From positions 744,001 through 808,000 of the forward strand of contig NZ_CP120836.1 in NCBI RefSeq assembly GCF_049200465.1: 64,000 bases of DNA. The letters run 5' to 3'. A program made the translations under genes and the position numbers. The notes under the pieces are model-generated. The model was not told where the DNA came from. It saw nothing but the letters and a program-made list of their open reading frames with translations, and searched no databases. Of this stretch, positions 18,001-25,544 are shown one piece after another (position 1 is the stretch's first letter; every line of letters begins with the position of its first letter). Origin of the DNA: Leptothermofonsia sp049200465 (GTDB lineage: Bacteria > Cyanobacteriota > Cyanobacteriia > Leptolyngbyales > Leptolyngbyaceae).

Positions 18001-19180
18001 AGGCTTGCCCCTGACCCCTAACGGTAAATTAGACCGCAAGGCATTACTCACCCCCAGTTTTGCCCAGCAATCGGGTTCGGACTCCGGAGCAGCCTTTGGG
18101 ACTCCTGAGGATGACATTCAACGCCAATTGGTTGAGATCTGGCAGGAGTTTCTGGGGGTTCAGCCAATCAGTGTGAAAGATAATTTCTTTGAACTGGGAG
18201 GACACTCGCTGTTAGCCGTTCGCCTCTGGTCAAAAGTGGAGAAAGCCTTTAACCAGAAACTGCCTCTGATTACCTTGTTTCAGGCACCCACGATTGAGCA
18301 ACTGGCGGAGCGTCTACGCCAGCCAGCGGATGCAGCGACTCCCTTCTGCCCGTCTCTTGTCGTAATCCAGCCCGGTAATTCCCAACGCAAGCCGCCCCTG
18401 TTTTGTATTCATACCCTGGGTCGGGGTTTAATCTTCTGCCGACCGTTTGTTCGCTACCTGGACCCAGAGCAACCTATCTATGGCTTGTCTACTCAAATTG
18501 GTAATGAAAATTTTGGGTCAAATCAAGTGGAAGCACTGGCACAACATTATGTTCAGCAGATGCGCCAGATTCAGCCAGAGGGACCCTATTTGCTGGTGGG
18601 CCTTTCCTTTGGGGGACTGGTGGCCTTTGAAATGGCGTGTCTGTTAGAAGCCCAGGGGCAGACGGTTTCTCTGCTGGCGATGCTGGATACTCGCTCCCCC
18701 TATGCGCTGCGATCGCTGTCTCTGGCTGAACAGCTTGCAGAACATTGGCAGCAGTTGCGCGAAATGGGTCCACAGTATTTATTCCAAAAATTGCTAGAGA
18801 GTATGGCTGGGCAAGCTCGATCAATCGCAAACTGGATCCACCATATGGGTCTAGAATTAGGCGTTCAGTTATTTAGGCTGCTTAGCTGCCCTCTACCTGA
18901 CCGTCTACAAGACTACCTGTTTGAGCGGGAAAACGTTCGATCAGCCGCACTTTATGTGCCCGGGTATTACTCAGGTTCGGTTACCCTTTTCAAGGCAATG
19001 GAAGAGAGGGGAGGGGTTAAGTTGCGCCTCGGCCCCGACCTGGGTTGGCAAAAGTTAGTAGAACAATTGCTCATTCACGAAATTCCCGGTGATCACCTCA
19101 AGATGCTGGAAGAACCCCATGTTCAAATTCTGGGTCGAGAGTTGCAGCAATGCATTTCCAGGGCGATCGCAAACCAGTAG
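15047..19180 (+). CDS. Single-module non-ribosomal peptide synthetase C-A-PCP-TE, cysteine-type A domain
   Basis: The 1377-residue protein has one complete module and its own release domain. The condensation domain (about 15-450) has YPLSPMQQGMLFHSL and an intact HHILLDG motif near 150. The adenylation domain (about 470-1000) has YTSGSTGQPKG near 622, NFDLSVYD and LGGATEASIWS. The carrier domain has LGGHSLLA near 1051 and the thioesterase has GLSFGGL near 1184. Reading the specificity positions against GrsA gives D-L-Y-N-L-S-L-I-W, a known cysteine code. The C domain is the HHxxxDG type, not heterocyclisation, so a thiazoline is not expected from this module. No loading or upstream module is in the window, so the acyl donor is unknown. 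Acyltransferase, hydrolase and phosphatase genes follow on the same strand. Confidence 0.93.
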   Translation: MSDSSKPHCFKTVIEDSYPLSPMQQGMLFHSLRADLAGVDIEQVLCTLHEDLNLPAFEQAWQRIIERHPVLRTSFHWEGSDEPVQIVHRSVEFLVARQDWQHFSAEEQKNRLDTYLEADRRQGFDLAQAPLMRLAIFQISQAEYQIVWTFHHILLDGRSLLILLKEVFGIYETLCQGQTLPLSPSRPYRDYIQWLKQQGSFESAGYWRQLLNSFDTPTPLPGIGTAGNLTCSAGPGNAQLNLSEEMTAALRSLAEQYNLTPNTLVQGAWGLLLSYYSGNQDVVFGATRACRHSALEGAESMVGLLINTLPVRVQIAPDKPLLQWLQELRSQHIAVRPYEHTPLAEVQKWSAVPPGTPLFESIVVFENYLLTTELKRQGGNWQRREFHLFEHPPYPLVLTGNLDAELRLRIFYDRQRFEFATIARLLQHLHTLLEGMVTHPGRCLGELPVLTEAERHQILVEWNATDVEYPRHLRLHDLVEAQVARSPAAVAVVFDGQRLTYRELNQRANQLAHHLQTLGIGPEVTVGICLQRSLEMVIALLAVLKAGGAYVPLDPTYPPERLAHILTDAELAVILTQETLLPILPESGVPTLCLDVHWQKIAHECKENPVSPATAENLAYIIYTSGSTGQPKGVLIEHRGAVNTILDVNRRFGVNSQDRVLAVCSLNFDLSVYDILGLLAAGGTVVLPQPAIAPDLNHWIDLMEQEQVTLWNSAPPVMQTFAGYLVDCDRSLPHCLRLVLLSGDWIPITLPDLIRQLKRGAEPIEIISLGGATEASIWSILYPIGAIDPSWKSIPYGRPMANQQFYILNPQRQPVPVGQIGELYIGGDGVGRGYHNRPDLNAIKFLPDPFRKQPGARLYRTGDLGRYRPDGTIEFLGRTDHQVKIRGFRIELGEIEAVLMQHPAVREAAILAQEDVLGNKQLVAYLVPQRERGTGACDRTIWTKALLGAALPIGSPSDLLIHSIRSYLKEKLPDYMVPAAFVLLEGLPLTPNGKLDRKALLTPSFAQQSGSDSGAAFGTPEDDIQRQLVEIWQEFLGVQPISVKDNFFELGGHSLLAVRLWSKVEKAFNQKLPLITLFQAPTIEQLAERLRQPADAATPFCPSLVVIQPGNSQRKPPLFCIHTLGRGLIFCRPFVRYLDPEQPIYGLSTQIGNENFGSNQVEALAQHYVQQMRQIQPEGPYLLVGLSFGGLVAFEMACLLEAQGQTVSLLAMLDTRSPYALRSLSLAEQLAEHWQQLREMGPQYLFQKLLESMAGQARSIANWIHHMGLELGVQLFRLLSCPLPDRLQDYLFERENVRSAALYVPGYYSGSVTLFKAMEERGGVKLRLGPDLGWQKLVEQLLIHEIPGDHLKMLEEPHVQILGRELQQCISRAIANQ

Positions 19181-19377
19181 TTTGATGGAACGCCTCCACA
19201 GACGAAAGAGAACCAGGAGGTAGACATTTAAATTTTTAAATTCATGCTTAAGGGCCATTCGGAAAGTTTCGAACAATCAAACCCGTCTACCTTAAGATGA
19301 ATGTTAACTTACATAAACGGCAGTCACAATTAGATTCATTCAGGTGATGTTTGACTGCTTGCAGATTGCCGCTTTCT

Positions 19378-20100
19378 ATGTTCTCAGATAATCCCCTGCA
19401 AATTTCTCAGTTGCTGCTGACAGCTTTAGGCACTCGCATGCATATTTACTACCCGGACCGGATTCCTGGGGATAGTTCTGTGCTGGTGATTAGCAACCAC
19501 CGCAGCTTTATGGATGCACCGCTATTGATGGCAGCCCTGGGGCGCTCAGTTCATTTTGCCTGCCATCACTACATGGGGCAGGTACCCATCCTGCGTGAGT
19601 TTATAGCTCGCATGGGTTGCTTTCCTCTGGATGCCCCTGGAGAACGGGAGCACCATTTTTTTAGACAGGCGACTCAACTCCTGCAAGCTCGACGGATTGT
19701 GGGAGTGTTTCCAGAAGGGGCATCTCCAATGGTGAAACACACTCTCCCCTACCAGATTGGAGCATTTCACCGAGGGTTTGCTCACCTGGCGATGCGGGCT
19801 CCGGTGAATGATCTGGCAGTGTTGCCCGTGGCGATCGCATCCAATGAAGAAGTTTCCACTGTGGGCATGCCGCTCAGATTGCTGAGCTTGTTTGATCCTT
19901 CAGAACCCCTGTTTGCTAAAGATGACTGGCATCCCATGGTAATTTACAAGCGGGTTAATATCCTGATCGGTCGGCCCCAGTGGATTTCTCCATCGCAACG
20001 GGAAAACTATCGAGGCAAACAAGCAAGATCTCTGGTTACTGAGCTAACCCATCGGTGCCATACCGAGATTGACCACCTTCTTCGTTTGGGATGCGAATAA
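19378..20100 (+). CDS. PlsC-like (LPLAT superfamily) acyltransferase
   Basis: The 240-residue protein carries the acyltransferase HX4D motif as NHRSFMD and the acceptor-binding FPEGAS motif, both standard for lysophospholipid/glycerol acyltransferases. Hydrophobic stretches flank the motifs, so it is probably peripheral at the membrane. The start is the ATG at 19378; an in-frame TTG at 19351 would add nine residues. The stop is one base before the ATG of the hydrolase gene, so the two are probably co-translated. The NRPS ends ~200 bp upstream, with a GGTAGAC/GTCTACC inverted repeat in between. Its substrate could be a glycerolipid, a phytol/prenol or the NRPS product; the sequence does not decide. 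Confidence 0.85.
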   Translation: MFSDNPLQISQLLLTALGTRMHIYYPDRIPGDSSVLVISNHRSFMDAPLLMAALGRSVHFACHHYMGQVPILREFIARMGCFPLDAPGEREHHFFRQATQLLQARRIVGVFPEGASPMVKHTLPYQIGAFHRGFAHLAMRAPVNDLAVLPVAIASNEEVSTVGMPLRLLSLFDPSEPLFAKDDWHPMVIYKRVNILIGRPQWISPSQRENYRGKQARSLVTELTHRCHTEIDHLLRLGCE

Positions 20101-20101
20101 A

Positions 20102-20932
20102 ATGCCGGGAATTCAAAGTCATCCTGTTTTTTTGACGCCTCAACAGCTACAGCCCAACAATCCACTATTTATATTTTTGCCCGGTATGGATGGCACAGGG
20201 AAACTGCTGCGCACACAAACTGCAGGCTTAGAAGCGGCGTTTGATGTCAGAAGTTTAGCCATTCCATTGGATGACCTGACCAGTTGGGAGGTTTTGACTG
20301 ATCACGTAGTGGCACTGGTTCAGGAAGAGGTAGTAAAGTCCTCTAAGCGTCCGGTCTACCTCTGTGGCGAGTCTTTCGGGGGCTGTCTGGCCATGAAGGT
20401 TGCCCTTCATTCGCCCCAATTGTTCGATCGTATTCTTCTGGTGAATCCCGCTTCATCGTTTACTTCACGTCCCTGGCTGACCCTGGGCGCGCAGATTGGT
20501 CGCTGGTTACCCAAACCCCTCTTTCACCTTTCTTCCCTATCTCTCATGCCCCTGCTAGGAAACATGGAACGCATTTCAACCAGCGATCGCCAGGCATTTT
20601 ATGAGGCGGTTCAATCCGTTCCTCAAGAAACAACGATCTGGCGGATGTTCCTGCTTAGTGAGTTTGAGATTTCTGAAGCAGAACTGCGTCAACTAACCCA
20701 ACCGACTCTGCTCCTGGCCAGTGCCGCTGATCGCCTCCTGCCTTCTGTAGAAGAAGCCTACCGCCTAGCACGAATTTTTCCCAACGCGCGGGTGGTTGTG
20801 CTGCCCAATAGCGGACATGCCTGCTTACTGGAAGCAGACATCAACCTCTATGAAATTATGAAAGCCTATCATTTCCTGGAAGAACAGGACTCCCTGCACC
20901 ATGCCCAAACCTGCAGTATTTCTGGATCGTGA
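20102..20932 (+). CDS. Alpha/beta hydrolase resembling the hydrolase half of phytyl ester synthase
   Basis: The 276-residue protein has LFIFLPGMDGTGKLL (oxyanion region), the nucleophile elbow CGESFGGCLA, RILLVNPAS, and near the C-terminus LLLASAADRLLPSVEEA and LPNSGHACLLE with the catalytic His. From family memory, this layout, including ‘LPGxDGTG’ and the ‘DxLLPSxEEA’ segment, resembles the hydrolase part of plant phytyl ester synthases, in which hydrolase and acyltransferase are fused; here an acyltransferase gene lies directly upstream. The ATG at 20102 is chosen because it directly follows the upstream stop. The 3' end overlaps the start of the gmhB-like gene by 32 bp. Confidence 0.85.
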   Translation: MPGIQSHPVFLTPQQLQPNNPLFIFLPGMDGTGKLLRTQTAGLEAAFDVRSLAIPLDDLTSWEVLTDHVVALVQEEVVKSSKRPVYLCGESFGGCLAMKVALHSPQLFDRILLVNPASSFTSRPWLTLGAQIGRWLPKPLFHLSSLSLMPLLGNMERISTSDRQAFYEAVQSVPQETTIWRMFLLSEFEISEAELRQLTQPTLLLASAADRLLPSVEEAYRLARIFPNARVVVLPNSGHACLLEADINLYEIMKAYHFLEEQDSLHHAQTCSISGS

Positions 20933-21530
20933 TGGGGTTCTTAATCAGGAAGTTGGTTATATTTTCAATGTTGAAGACCTGCAGCTCATTCCTGGAATAG
21001 CTCAGGCAGTGCGGCGGATGAATGATTTTGGGCTGTTCTGTTGTCTCGTCTCCAACCAGTCTGGTCCCGCCAGAGGCTACTACTCCACCCGCCATGTGGA
21101 TGCCCTGCACAATCGCCTCTGTCAACTTCTCGCTCAGGAAGCCGGAGCCCACTTAGATGCGCTTTACTATTGCCCCTACCTCAGCCAACCAGAAGGCGGA
21201 ATAGACCCAGACTACACCCTCTGGAATACCTGGCGTAAACCAAATACCGGAATGTTGGTTGCTGCCGCCTGGGACCATGACCTTGACCTGCATCACAGTT
21301 TCATGGTGGGGGATAAGGCAACTGATATTGATATGGCTCACAATACCGGTTGTGTGGGCATTTTAGTCAAATGGAGTTTGGCAACCGCGTCCTGGGTGGT
21401 AGATACCAGCATCACACCACCCCCAACTACATTGCCTCCGATCTTTCCACTGCGGTTGATTGGATCCTGCAAAATCTGCATTGACGACACGCAACAATCT
21501 ATCCAATATAGCTCTACGCGGATGCGTTAG
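20901..21530 (+). pseudogene. HAD-family D-glycero-D-manno-heptose-1,7-bisphosphate phosphatase (GmhB-like), frameshifted near the 3' end
   Basis: The first ~156 residues are a normal HAD-IIIA phosphatase: FLDRDGVLN (nucleophile Asp), LVSNQSGPARG, the zinc-loop-like YYCPYLSQPEGG and FMVGDKATDIDMA. After GILVK (21371) the frame becomes Trp/Pro/Thr-rich nonsense and ends inside a MITE at 21530. The alternative frame from 21374 reads GNRVLGGRY, then NYIASDLSTAVDWILQNLH, ending at TGA 21482-21484, which is the expected C-terminal helix. One base appears to be missing near 21372. The catalytic core is intact, so a product with an aberrant tail might still work. GmhB acts in ADP-heptose synthesis; an equivalent sugar-phosphate role is likely. 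Confidence 0.8.
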
Positions 21531-21621
21531 GACATTGGAATTAGAGAGGGAGTGGGGGTAAAGCTCCCAGCCAGGGGTTCCCCCCCTGCACCCCGTCCTA
21601 ACCATAATGACTACCGCTATA
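21507..21621 (-). repeat. MITE-like palindromic repeat, variant A, inverted (copy 7)
   Basis: Begins TATAGCTCTACGCGGATGCGTTAGGAC and ends GTCCTAACCATAATGACTACCGCTATA. It supplies the present stop codon of the frameshifted GmhB-like ORF. Confidence 0.85.
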
Positions 21622-21631
21622 AACTTCTAAG

Positions 21632-21723
21632 GAAGTAGCCATCCTTAATTTAAAGGGGGAGTGGGGGCTGCACCCCCACTCCCCCTTTAAACCAATGTCC
21701 TAAGCAACCTGGCGACAGCTATA
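21632..21723 (+). repeat. MITE-like repeat, variant B, 5'-altered (copy 8)
   Basis: The right arm AATGTCCTAAGCAACCTGGCGACAGCTATA is intact. The left side (GAAGTAGCCATCCTTAATTTAAAGGGGG) resembles the hybrid copies. A perfect GGGGGAGTGGGGGCTGCACCCCCACTCCCCC-type hairpin forms the core. It abuts the previous copy, making a tandem pair of elements. Confidence 0.7.
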
Positions 21724-21755
21724 ATTGGGCCTGGCTACTGATTCAGCAAAAGGGG

Positions 21756-22313
21756 ATGAGCTTTGTGGCAGAGCAGCAACACCTTGCATTACTGGAACAG
21801 GGCATCGAAGCCTGGAACCGATGGAGGCAGGAAAACACAAACATTGTCCCCAACCTAACCGGGGCAGACCTGAAGGGGTTTACTCTTAGCTGTGCTGATC
21901 TCCACAATGCCGAGCTGAATGGCACAGATTTGAGTGGAGATGACTTTATTGGAGCGGACCTCCACAAAGCCCATCTACGAGGTGCAAATTTGACGGGAGC
22001 CAAGCTAGCCGGAGACGACCTCACGGATGCTGAACTTCGAGGTGCGACCCTCATCGGCGCAAACCTGAGCGGTGCCGATCTAACCGATGCTGACCTTCAG
22101 GGTGCTAATCTCATTGGCGTTAATCTAACCAATGCTAACCTGACGAACGCTAACCTGCGTAGTGCCAATCTTCGCTACGCCAGACTACGAGGCGCTAAGC
22201 TTACAAACGCCGACCTGAGCGACGCTAACCTGGACAGTGCAGACCTCACGGACGTGGATCTGACACAGGCGAACTTGAGCAGTAGAGGAATAGGGCTCAA
22301 ACTCAACCCATGA
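21756..22313 (+). CDS. Pentapeptide-repeat protein
   Basis: After a ~35-residue helical N-terminus (MSFVAEQQHLALLEQG), the protein consists of roughly 28 tandem A(D/N)LxX pentapeptides (GADLKG, GANLTG, NANLTN, SADLTD), which fold as a right-handed quadrilateral beta-helix. No catalytic or membrane domain is fused. AAAGGGG lies just ahead of the ATG. Functions of such proteins are mostly unknown; some mimic DNA or mediate protein contacts. Confidence 0.9.
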   Translation: MSFVAEQQHLALLEQGIEAWNRWRQENTNIVPNLTGADLKGFTLSCADLHNAELNGTDLSGDDFIGADLHKAHLRGANLTGAKLAGDDLTDAELRGATLIGANLSGADLTDADLQGANLIGVNLTNANLTNANLRSANLRYARLRGAKLTNADLSDANLDSADLTDVDLTQANLSSRGIGLKLNP

Positions 22314-22315
22314 AA

Positions 22316-22462
22316 CTACCGTAATCCTCGTCGGTTAAGCGCATCCAGCATCTGCCGCTTAACCTGAACAGCCCACGAGTCAAAATCAAAACTCTCGCTC
22401 TTAGCGTCTGTCGATGTGGAGACGGATTTTCTCGGTGACTTGGCGGGCTTGTTAGTGTTCAT
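22316..22462 (-). CDS. Small protein of unknown function (48 aa)
   Basis: I take the internal ATG at 22462 as the start because the upstream part of the longer ORF is hydrophobic, irregular and unlike a protein. The short product is basic and Ser/Lys-rich at the N-terminus and ends in an amphipathic helix (SWAVQVKRQMLDALNRRGLR). No clear Shine-Dalgarno site is seen. It ends 2 bp from the convergent pentapeptide-repeat gene. The call is tentative. Confidence 0.4.
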   Translation of the reverse strand: MNTNKPAKSPRKSVSTSTDAKSESFDFDSWAVQVKRQMLDALNRRGLR

Positions 22463-22773
22463 TGGTTTAGGTATGAGCAATAAAGGGAGGTTTTTAAAAA
22501 GGAAGAATACACTCTCATTATATTGATCATAAGGGATTCTGCCAGGAAGAAGCCCGCTAAATGTGGGGTCACCATGAGATAAACGCAATCCACTAATGCC
22601 ACAATCCACTAATGCCATCTGTGCATAAGTCATCGGCAAGAACAGAACACAAATTTCCACCGTCAGGGGAAATGGCGGTAGGCCCACAAAAACCTGATAC
22701 TATCCTTTTGAGATGGGACAACGCCTCCGCCAGTATAGGCTAAGGAACACCCTCCTGCCGAGGGCGCGATCGC
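22463..22773. other. Intergenic stretch, nothing recognised
   Basis: Contains a direct repeat of ‘ATCCACTAATGCCA’ near 22590-22617 and a HIP1 GCGATCGC site near 22767. No gene or element is supported. Confidence 0.4.
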
Positions 22774-23169
22774 CTATTTCTTTCCGGTCAAATCGATTCC
22801 CAGGTAAGTCTTACTCATATAATTGGCAAGCCGTTTCAATGGACTGGCGATCTCAGAACTTTCAATCGCCATGGATAAGCCCAACAGGGTTGCAAATTCT
22901 TTATCAGACAATTGACCCGCCTGATGCTTTTGAAACGCATCAACTACCGTAATCAATTCGTCTACAGAAAAATCATAGCCATTCTTAGCAGCAAACTCAG
23001 CCACTACAGGAGCCCGCTCACCTTTGAGCGCTTCCGTTTCTTCAGTATCTAACTCTGCTTCACTGCTGATGTTGCCATCACCAACACCCAACAATGACTC
23101 TAGCTGCTGGCGCAGGGCTTCATCTTCAGCTGTCTTCTGCATGAATTGCAGCACTGTTGCAGTTGCCAT
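22774..23169 (-). CDS. Nif11-domain protein
   Basis: The 131-residue protein resembles the Nif11 family: an N-terminal helix (VLQFMQKTAEDEALRQQLESLLG), then VVAEFAAKNGYDFSVDELITVV, the characteristic GYDF(S/T)xDEL segment. In many cyanobacteria Nif11 domains serve as leaders of ribosomally made peptides (NHLP). Here the domain is followed by ~45 ordinary residues without a Gly-Gly cleavage motif or a Cys/Ser/Thr-rich core, so a precursor role is not supported. No lanthipeptide synthetase or peptidase-transporter gene is nearby. Confidence 0.75.
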   Translation of the reverse strand: MATATVLQFMQKTAEDEALRQQLESLLGVGDGNISSEAELDTEETEALKGERAPVVAEFAAKNGYDFSVDELITVVDAFQKHQAGQLSDKEFATLLGLSMAIESSEIASPLKRLANYMSKTYLGIDLTGKK

Positions 23170-23339
23170 ATGAAAATGCCTGGTTGGTTAGTTCGCCAAC
23201 ATCATAGCAGTCCGAAATAGGATAATCGATTAATAAAAACTGAAGCTTAAAATCCTTTCCACATTAGCCATAAGCTTTCCAAATTAGCCATAAGGTATTG
23301 TTGAAATTTTTATTGAAATTTCATACAGATTGTGAGAGC

Positions 23340-23462
23340 TTATACCAATTCAATATGAGGATGCGTAGAATCAGAACCCTCTGTAGTCCCCCTTGGTAAG
23401 GGGGACGGCGACAGCCGCCAAGGGGGTGTGATAATATACAGCTTCACAAAACATTGGTATTA
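23340..23462 (+). repeat. Second MITE-like family (type C), copy 1
   Basis: Starts TATACCAATTCAATATGAGGATGCGTAGAATCAGAACCC and ends CAGCTTCACAAAACATTGGTAT, so the ends form ACCAAT/ATTGGT inverted repeats. The interior holds CCCCCTT..AAGGGGG hairpins. A clearly homologous copy lies at 43479-43594. It is unrelated to the A/B family. Confidence 0.8.
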
Positions 23463-23520
23463 CCCGTGTAGCTAATTCCTGTCATTTTGCCAGGAACGGA
23501 AAAATAATCAGGATTGCCCT

Positions 23521-23916
23521 ATGCAGAAAATTGCTGTATTGGATGACGATGAGCATTGGTGCCATACGATCAAGCGATTTTTCAGAAATGATTTTGAAGT
23601 GACAACCTTTCAGGATGTTCAAACATTTCTGGACTCTCCCATTGAATCCTATGACCTGATTATTGTTGACTTTACAATTACACCCAGTCACCGATACGAG
23701 CAAGAGAAAACTGGGATTGAGATTATCAATCAGTTAAGAATTCGTCTGAAAAAACCACCTAAATTAGTTTTAACTTCAGCATTCATTAGCAAAAACGATT
23801 CAGGTATCGCTGCCAACATTAGCAATATTGCTGATCAAATTCTGCCGAAGGATCTCGGTCTGGATCAAATTCTTCAATCAATTAAAAATTTACTCAGGGT
23901 GGAACACCCATCCTGA
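23521..23916 (+). CDS. Stand-alone response-regulator receiver protein
   Basis: The 131-residue product is a single REC domain. An acidic cluster (AVLDDDEHW, residues 5-13), the phospho-acceptor Asp in LIIVDFTI, the Thr/Ser switch in LVLTSAF and the conserved Lys in LPKDLG are all present. There is no output domain and no neighbouring histidine kinase. Single-domain regulators usually relay phosphate or bind a target protein. The gene is A/T-richer than its neighbours. Confidence 0.85.
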   Translation: MQKIAVLDDDEHWCHTIKRFFRNDFEVTTFQDVQTFLDSPIESYDLIIVDFTITPSHRYEQEKTGIEIINQLRIRLKKPPKLVLTSAFISKNDSGIAANISNIADQILPKDLGLDQILQSIKNLLRVEHPS

Positions 23917-24169
23917 ACCGAAACAATCCCCCACTCTCATCCTTTTCCTGACTCCTGGCTCCTGGCTCTTATTAAAGGCGAACCACAAGCACCGTCGAAA
24001 TGTATCAAAAAATTAAGAAGAGTAACGTTTTGTTTTGCAGGCTTTATCAAGCAAATAAGTTTTGCTAACTTACCTGAAGCCTCATAAAAGCTGTTTTCAG
24101 GCTTTCAGTTGGGTGCTGATACCGGATTAGTAAAACCGCTAACCTTTCAACTTTAATCTTTCAACTTTA

Positions 24170-24607
24170 ATGATGATGCCTTTTCTGCCTCTGTCTCCAC
24201 GTTATCGGCTTGATGACGAACTGCCCTGGCTTGAGGGAATCGATCCCAGTCGCCATTACTGGATTTCAGTGAACGGGGATGCGACTTTGAAGGTAGCCAT
24301 TCCCGGTCTGGTAATTTTTTCCCTAGCCCAATTTAAGGATACAATTCTGAGCTTCCGGGCCCTAAAACCGGGGGAACATCTGGTTCTCAATCGAACAGCG
24401 GAAGCCTGCACTATTTATTGCATTAGCCAGAACTGCTATGCGATCGCAGCAGAAGTCTTGGGGGCACCTGTCTGGCATTTGTTTGACCAGGAAACCCTGG
24501 AGAGCCTTTTGATGACCGGGCACCCGGATTGGCAATGCTCTCCCAAAGATGTGGACCTGGGACGCAAAATGCTAATGCGCTCCTGGCAGCAGTCAGTAGC
24601 AGCATAA
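24170..24607 (+). CDS. Protein of unknown function (145 aa)
   Basis: The product starts from one of three consecutive ATG codons. It has a compact mixed alpha/beta sequence with HYWISVNGDATLKVAIPGLVIFS and later VLGAPVWHLFDQETLESLL; no signal peptide or transmembrane helix. Codon use fits a real gene. I do not recognise the family. It is convergent with the CTDH gene (56 bp apart), so functional linkage cannot be inferred. Confidence 0.6.
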   Translation: MMMPFLPLSPRYRLDDELPWLEGIDPSRHYWISVNGDATLKVAIPGLVIFSLAQFKDTILSFRALKPGEHLVLNRTAEACTIYCISQNCYAIAAEVLGAPVWHLFDQETLESLLMTGHPDWQCSPKDVDLGRKMLMRSWQQSVAA

Positions 24608-24662
24608 TACCGGACTCCTGGCTTCTGAAGTTCGTGAATGCTATGCCCATCATTCGTTGTAG

Positions 24663-25127
24663 CTACTTCCGTAGTTTAACTAGTTCCTGAAGGGAAGCCA
24701 GAAGCTTGATCCGGGCGACGAACAACTCTTTCCAGGGGCTTAAGATAAACTGCCAGGATACATTAACCGAGAAAAGGATGGTCTGCACCTGCCCGACAAT
24801 CTGATATTCTGTACAACCATTCTCTAGAATCTGGGAGGTTCCCTGCTTCGGTTGTAGAATAAGTCCCTTCGCTTCCTTTTCCAAATAGGATGCGATCGCC
24901 TCCCTCCCGACAACCTCTGTTTCAAAAGGGGGATGCAGAACTCCATCGGTAGCAAACAGCTTGCTGGTTTCCTGAAATGCGCCTGAATTGAGTGTCTCAA
25001 AGTATCTCAGGATCACAGGCTCATTCACTCCTTCAATTGTCATCCGAGCAGGGTCTTGAAGGGTTGGAGTGAGGGAGGAGTTGTGTTTAGCAGGGGCGGG
25101 AGCGATCAGAGGATCCATAAATTGCAC
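24663..25127 (-). CDS. C-terminal domain homologue of orange carotenoid protein (CTDH)
   Basis: The 154-residue protein aligns with the NTF2-like C-terminal domain of OCP: VILRYFETLNSGAFQETSKLF, DGVLHPPFETEVVGREAIASYL, GCTEYQIVGQVQT, VNVSWQFILSP and IKLLASLQELVKL match the OCP order. CTDHs are known to carry or transfer ketocarotenoid and to pair with helical carotenoid proteins to form OCP-like assemblies. The N-terminal ~30 residues are Pro/Ala/Ser-rich and unlike OCP; an internal ATG (MTIEGVNEP) would remove them. The HCP gene is upstream on the same strand, separated by a MITE. Confidence 0.88.
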   Translation of the reverse strand: MQFMDPLIAPAPAKHNSSLTPTLQDPARMTIEGVNEPVILRYFETLNSGAFQETSKLFATDGVLHPPFETEVVGREAIASYLEKEAKGLILQPKQGTSQILENGCTEYQIVGQVQTILFSVNVSWQFILSPWKELFVARIKLLASLQELVKLRK

Positions 25128-25267
25128 AAAATATAGCTTAATCAGAGAATTGTGTTTAAGACACAGTTAGCTGGGACTACCCCAAGACAAAACTACCCCA
25201 AGACAAATTTATAGATCCATTTACGGTCAAAAAGAATCTCCCCTGTGGAATAACTTTCTCAGCCAGT

Positions 25268-25380
25268 TATAGTTGTCGCCAAGTTACTTAGGACATTGGC
25301 CTAAGGGGGTGTGGGGGCTTCGCCTCCAGTTAGGGGTAGAACCCCTACACCCTGTCCTAAGCCTAGTGGCTATCGATATA
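25268..25380 (-). repeat. MITE-like palindromic repeat, variant B, inverted (copy 9), between the HCP and CTDH genes
   Basis: TATAGTTGTCGCCAAGTTACTTAGGAC at one end and GTCCTAAGCCTAGTGGCTATCGATATA at the other. It lies in the HCP-CTDH spacer, next to a 15-bp tandem repeat (CTACCCCAAGACAAA, about 25176-25206). Confidence 0.8.
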
Positions 25381-25544
25381 AACAAAAAATTCCAGAAAAT
25401 TGGGGAAGCAAGTCAAGCCTACTTCCCCATGTTTGCTTATCGCCAAGTCTTTCGGCTTACCGCTGAAAGAGTAGGTGTAACCACTCTCAGGAGAGGCTTA
25501 CCACCATAACTGCAAGGATTACAGGGTATGAAGTCCATAGAATG

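Noticed and set aside
15047..19180. Heterocyclisation (thiazoline-forming) NRPS
   Set aside because: The cysteine code suggests it, but the condensation domain has HHILLDG rather than the DxxxxD motif of Cy domains.
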